A stretch of 16,932 bases of DNA from Poindextera sp035294785 (GTDB taxonomy: Bacteria > Pseudomonadota > Alphaproteobacteria > Caulobacterales > Caulobacteraceae), in the NCBI GenBank assembly GCA_035294785.1, contig DATGKF010000040.1:1-16932 (forward strand), given 5' to 3'. Position numbers and translations under genes: made by a program. Within the stretch, counting starts at the first letter, position 1. The number at the start of each line of letters is the position of its first letter. Of the stretch, positions 14,633 to 16,932 are shown in pieces. Under the pieces are notes generated by a model. It saw only the letters and a list, made by a program, of their open reading frames with translations. It did not search any database and was not told where the DNA came from.

Positions 14633-15705
14633 CCCTGCTCGGGCTCGCCGCGCCGCTTTGCGTCTACGCGGTGGTGACGGCGCTCCACCTGGCGCTGCCG
14701 GCGCGGCGCGTGGCCGGCTACGTGACCGACCCGGCGACCGGCCAGCCGCTGCGCTACCGGCTGAACGGCCTCCTGGTTTTTCTCGTCACGCTGGCGCTCT
14801 GGGCGTTCGCCTGCTGGCGCGGCTGGCTGGCCTGGGACGGCCTCTGGCAAGTGCGCTGGGCGAGTCTGGCGGGCGCCTGCGCCCTCGGCCTTGTCCTTAC
14901 GCTCGCGCTCGTCCTGCCGGCGCCGGGCACCGGCAAGGGACTCCTGGCCGACCTCTTCCTCGGCCGCCTGATGAACCCGCGCATCCTAGGCGGACGGCTG
15001 GACCTCAAGATGTGGCTCTACATGGTCGGCGCGACCATGCTGGGGCTGAACCTCTACAGCTTCGCCGCCCACCACCTGCTCGCCTTTCCGCGCGATCCAT
15101 CGCCGGGCGTTCTGCTCTACACCGGCCTCTTCAGCTTCTTCCTGGTCGAGTACCTCTTCTTCGAGCGCGTGCACCTCTACACCTACGACCTGTTCGCCGA
15201 GCGGGTCGGGTTCAAGCTCGGCTGGGGCTGCCTGGTCTTCTACCCCTACTTCTATCCGGTCGGCCTCTGGTCGACCGCCGCCCTGCCCAATCCGCACAGC
15301 CCGCCCTGGCTGCTCGCCCTCGCCGCCATCGTCTTCTTCGCCGGCTGGTCGCTGGCGCGCGGGGCGAACATGCAGAAGTACGTCTTCAAGCGCGACCCGA
15401 CCGCCCGCTTCCTCGGGATTGCGCCCGAGGCGCTCGTCGATGGCGAGCACCGGCTGCTGGTCTCCGGCTTCTGGGGCGTCGCGCGGCACGTGAACTATCT
15501 CGGCGAGGTCCTGATGGCGAGCGGCCTCGCCCTCTCGCTCGGCTACCCGACCCACATCGGCCCCTGGCTCTACCCGCTCTACTATGTGGCCCTCCTGGTC
15601 CCCCGGCAGATCGACGACGACCGCCGGTGCCGCGCGAAGTACGGACCGCTCTGGGACGCCTACCGCGCCCGCGTCCGCTGGCGCATCGCGCCCGGCCTGT
15701 TCTGA
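14629..15705 (+). CDS. ERG4/ERG24-family sterol reductase homologue, multi-pass membrane protein
   Basis: A 358-residue integral membrane protein with about eight to ten hydrophobic segments. Family hallmarks are clear: GLLADLFLGRLMNPRI with DLKMW (about 104-128), LLVSGFWGVARHVNYLGE (276-293, matching the LLxSGWWGxARHxNYxGD signature of C14/C24 sterol reductases) and the C-terminal DDDRRCRAKYGPLWDAYRARVRWRIAPGLF region (329-358). Eukaryotic relatives reduce sterol double bonds with NADPH in the endoplasmic reticulum; bacterial homologues include those of Coxiella. It starts at GTG 14629, overlapping the SDR stop by 4 nt (GTGA), which explains the absent separate ribosome site. The substrate could be a sterol, or another isoprenoid lipid, since most bacteria make no sterols. 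Family assignment is strong; substrate unknown. Confidence 0.88.
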   Translation: MTLLGLAAPLCVYAVVTALHLALPARRVAGYVTDPATGQPLRYRLNGLLVFLVTLALWAFACWRGWLAWDGLWQVRWASLAGACALGLVLTLALVLPAPGTGKGLLADLFLGRLMNPRILGGRLDLKMWLYMVGATMLGLNLYSFAAHHLLAFPRDPSPGVLLYTGLFSFFLVEYLFFERVHLYTYDLFAERVGFKLGWGCLVFYPYFYPVGLWSTAALPNPHSPPWLLALAAIVFFAGWSLARGANMQKYVFKRDPTARFLGIAPEALVDGEHRLLVSGFWGVARHVNYLGEVLMASGLALSLGYPTHIGPWLYPLYYVALLVPRQIDDDRRCRAKYGPLWDAYRARVRWRIAPGLF

Positions 15706-15714
15706 GCTTCACAA

Positions 15715-15745
15715 AAGCGGCGACATCCGCATGCTAGCGCCGCTT
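15715..15745 (+). promoter_or_regulatory. Intercistronic hairpin between sterol reductase and dioxygenase genes
   Basis: Perfect 8-bp arms AAGCGGCG (15715-15722) and CGCCGCTT (15738-15745) enclose a 15-nt loop that contains GCATGC. It starts 10 nt after the sterol-reductase stop and ends 3 nt before the GGGGAGGA ribosome site of the next gene. No T-run follows, so it is more likely an mRNA processing or stability element, or a partial terminator, than a strong stop. Confidence 0.45.
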
Positions 15746-15760
15746 CGGGGAGGATGCGGC

Positions 15761-16735
15761 ATGCGGGTGCAGTTCGAGCAACAGCCGAACGTGACAGGGG
15801 ATGCGACGGTCGCCGCGCAGGGGTTCGGCCGCCTGGCGCCCGAGCCGCCGCCCGCCTTCGATCCGGTCGGCGAGATCGAGGCGGCCTGCGCCTTCTTCGA
15901 AGCGCAAGGCTATGTGGTGCTGCGCGACGCCTTCGATGCGAACGAGCTGGCGTGGCTGAACGCCTTCTGCGACCGCACGCAAGGCGAGCGCCCCGACGCC
16001 TGGGGACTGACCCGGCGCAAGGGGCACCATCGCAACCAGGGCCTGATCTTCTCCCAGCCGCTGCTGGACTATCCGGAGCTCGACCGCTTCACGCGGCATC
16101 CGCGCAGCTTTCCGGTGGTGGCGCGCCTCCTGGGCGGCGAGAGCCACGTGCGCTACGCCGAGTTCAACCTGCGCGAAACGCCAGAGGGCGCCGGGCCGCG
16201 CGGGATGAACTTCCACCACGACGCGGTCGTGGAGGACCGGCTGACGCGGCGGCCCTACATGCCCTGCGACTGGCTGTGCGCCATCCACTATCTCAGCGAC
16301 GTCGAACCCGGCGCGCCGGCGTTCTGCGTCGTCCCTGAGAGCAACCGCTTCACGAGCCTGAAGGATGCCTTCGAAGGCCTCGGCGACCGCTATCGCGAGA
16401 CCCCCCTCTATGGGCCGGCCGGGACGTGCGTCCTCTACGACACCGCCCTCTGGCACACGCGGCTGGACGGCGACGGCGAGCGGATGCGGCGCACAATGCA
16501 CCAGTATTTCGCCCGCGGCGGCTGGATCCGCAGCGCCCTGCCCACGTCAGACCGTTACGTGCGGCCGCCGAGCCCGGTGCTGACCAACTGGAACCTGATC
16601 CCGGAACGGCTGGCGCTCAGCCCCGACCCGGCGACGCGGCTCTTCTTCTCCCACTGGAACACGGCGCAGGGCGAATGGGTGGCTTCGGGCTTCGACCCGG
16701 AGATGCGCAAGGCCATGCCGCGCGGCGAGGACTAG
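15761..16735 (+). CDS. Phytanoyl-CoA dioxygenase (PhyH) family Fe(II)/2-oxoglutarate oxygenase
   Basis: A 324-residue soluble non-heme iron oxygenase. The iron-binding HxD is His152-His153-Asp154 in MNFHHDAV, and the distal His is His232 in ALWHTRLD, with Arg241-Arg244 (RMRR) near the expected 2-oxoglutarate site. The N-terminal EAACAFFEAQGYVVLRDAFDANELAWL segment (about 40-66) is the usual PhyH opening. Such enzymes hydroxylate lipids, acyl-CoAs or small molecules using oxygen and 2-oxoglutarate. The start at 15761 is fixed by an excellent ribosome site (GGGGAGGA, 6-7 nt spacing); an in-frame ATG at 15731 lies inside the upstream hairpin loop and is less likely. It lies 55 nt after the sterol-reductase gene on the same strand and may share its transcript. 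The natural substrate is unknown. Confidence 0.88.
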   Translation: MRVQFEQQPNVTGDATVAAQGFGRLAPEPPPAFDPVGEIEAACAFFEAQGYVVLRDAFDANELAWLNAFCDRTQGERPDAWGLTRRKGHHRNQGLIFSQPLLDYPELDRFTRHPRSFPVVARLLGGESHVRYAEFNLRETPEGAGPRGMNFHHDAVVEDRLTRRPYMPCDWLCAIHYLSDVEPGAPAFCVVPESNRFTSLKDAFEGLGDRYRETPLYGPAGTCVLYDTALWHTRLDGDGERMRRTMHQYFARGGWIRSALPTSDRYVRPPSPVLTNWNLIPERLALSPDPATRLFFSHWNTAQGEWVASGFDPEMRKAMPRGED

Positions 16736-16767
16736 CGCGATCCAGGCTCAGCGCCCGCGACGACGGC

Positions 16768-16788
16768 CGCTCAGCAAATCCCTGAGCG
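16768..16788 (+). terminator. Hairpin downstream of the PhyH gene
   Basis: Arms CGCTCAG (16768-16774) and CTGAGCG (16782-16788) pair perfectly over 7 bp with a 7-nt loop, 32 nt after the PhyH stop. No T-run follows directly (CCTCCTCGGCC), so it would be a weak or Rho-assisted terminator. Confidence 0.4.
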
Positions 16789-16879
16789 CCTCCTCGGCCG
16801 TGGTTTAATGCTCATCAGTCCGCGGCGTACGATGTGAAGTGTTCCTGTTTGGCGAGAGTCCGCTCCCGCCGGCGCAGAA

Positions 16880-16910
16880 ATTGTTGTTGTTATTGTTATT
16901 GTTGTTGTTT
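16880..16910. repeat. Trinucleotide tract (TTG/TTA)n; AAC/AAT on the other strand
   Basis: About ten TTG or TTA triplets in a row (pattern TTG x3, TTA, TTG, TTA, TTG x3, then TT) within an otherwise GC-rich 197-bp tail with no supported gene. On the minus strand it reads AAC/AAT, which is poly-Asn or an A-rich unstructured leader preceded by AGGAA. On the plus strand one frame reads poly-Leu. I cannot tell whether it is coding, a leader of a gene outside the window, or a slippage-prone microsatellite. Confidence 0.7.
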
Positions 16911-16932
16911 CCTGCGTATCGGGAACCTTCGC

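Noticed and set aside
16840..16880. tRNA-like 3' end (GAGAGTCCGCTCCCGCC)
   Set aside because: No matching acceptor, D-arm or anticodon stem can be built upstream, and no CCA-type end is present.
16880..16910. Vector contamination: the AAC/AAT pattern resembles the poly-Asn linker of maltose-binding-protein fusion vectors
   Set aside because: The resemblance covers only the simple repeat; flanking bases on both sides do not match my memory of the vector, and the repeat is short. A read-level check would settle it.

Overview
The window is a GC-rich stretch of about 17 kb from what looks like an alphaproteobacterium. Caulobacterales (Caulobacter, Phenylobacterium or Brevundimonas type) is my best guess, from the high G+C content, the style of the proteins and the palindromic intergenic repeats (CCCTTCTCCC...GGATGAGGGG, CACGAACGAACAC, CCGTCAT...ATGAACACCG). 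That placement is an inference; there is no rRNA or marker gene here. Thirteen complete protein genes and one partial gene are densely packed, and several neighbours overlap by 4 nt at stop/start. I see no tRNA, rRNA, CRISPR array, transposase or phage gene.

Layout. 1-867 (minus) is the N-terminal part of an exported histidine acid phosphatase of the phytase/AppA type, cut by the left edge. 959-4770 (minus) is a two-gene operon for a heterodimeric ABC exporter with one consensus and one degenerate ATP site. Divergent from it, 4933-6158 (plus) encodes a small VOC-fold protein overlapping a glycerate-kinase-like P-loop kinase. An inverted-repeat element (6180-6343) separates these from an exported prolyl-oligopeptidase-family peptidase (6370-8469, minus). 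That gene is divergent from an O6-alkylguanine-DNA alkyltransferase (8531-9106, plus). Next is an ArsR-type repressor with a near-perfect 20-bp dyad in its promoter, overlapping an SRPBCC/AHSA1-domain gene (9197-9930). A 476-bp gap (9931-10406) is filled by a concentric nest of three inverted-repeat families. A threonine-aldolase-like PLP enzyme follows (10407-11495, plus).

A 98-bp palindromic element (11546-11643) lies between convergent genes. An alpha/beta hydrolase and an LLM-class flavin monooxygenase form a minus-strand operon (11656-13717). Divergent from it across 132 bp is a plus-strand run: an SDR oxidoreductase, a multi-pass ERG4/ERG24-type sterol reductase homologue overlapping it by 4 nt, and a phytanoyl-CoA-dioxygenase-family oxygenase 55 nt further on. 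The window ends in about 200 bp with a hairpin and a TTG/TTA trinucleotide tract.

Most of this is housekeeping or accessory metabolism. The most interesting part is the right-hand third: two facing operons encoding an oxygenase/hydrolase pair and a reductase/sterol-reductase/hydroxylase set. Together they look like a route for modifying or degrading a hydrophobic lipid, perhaps a sterol or isoprenoid. The second point of interest is the layered palindromes between genes.
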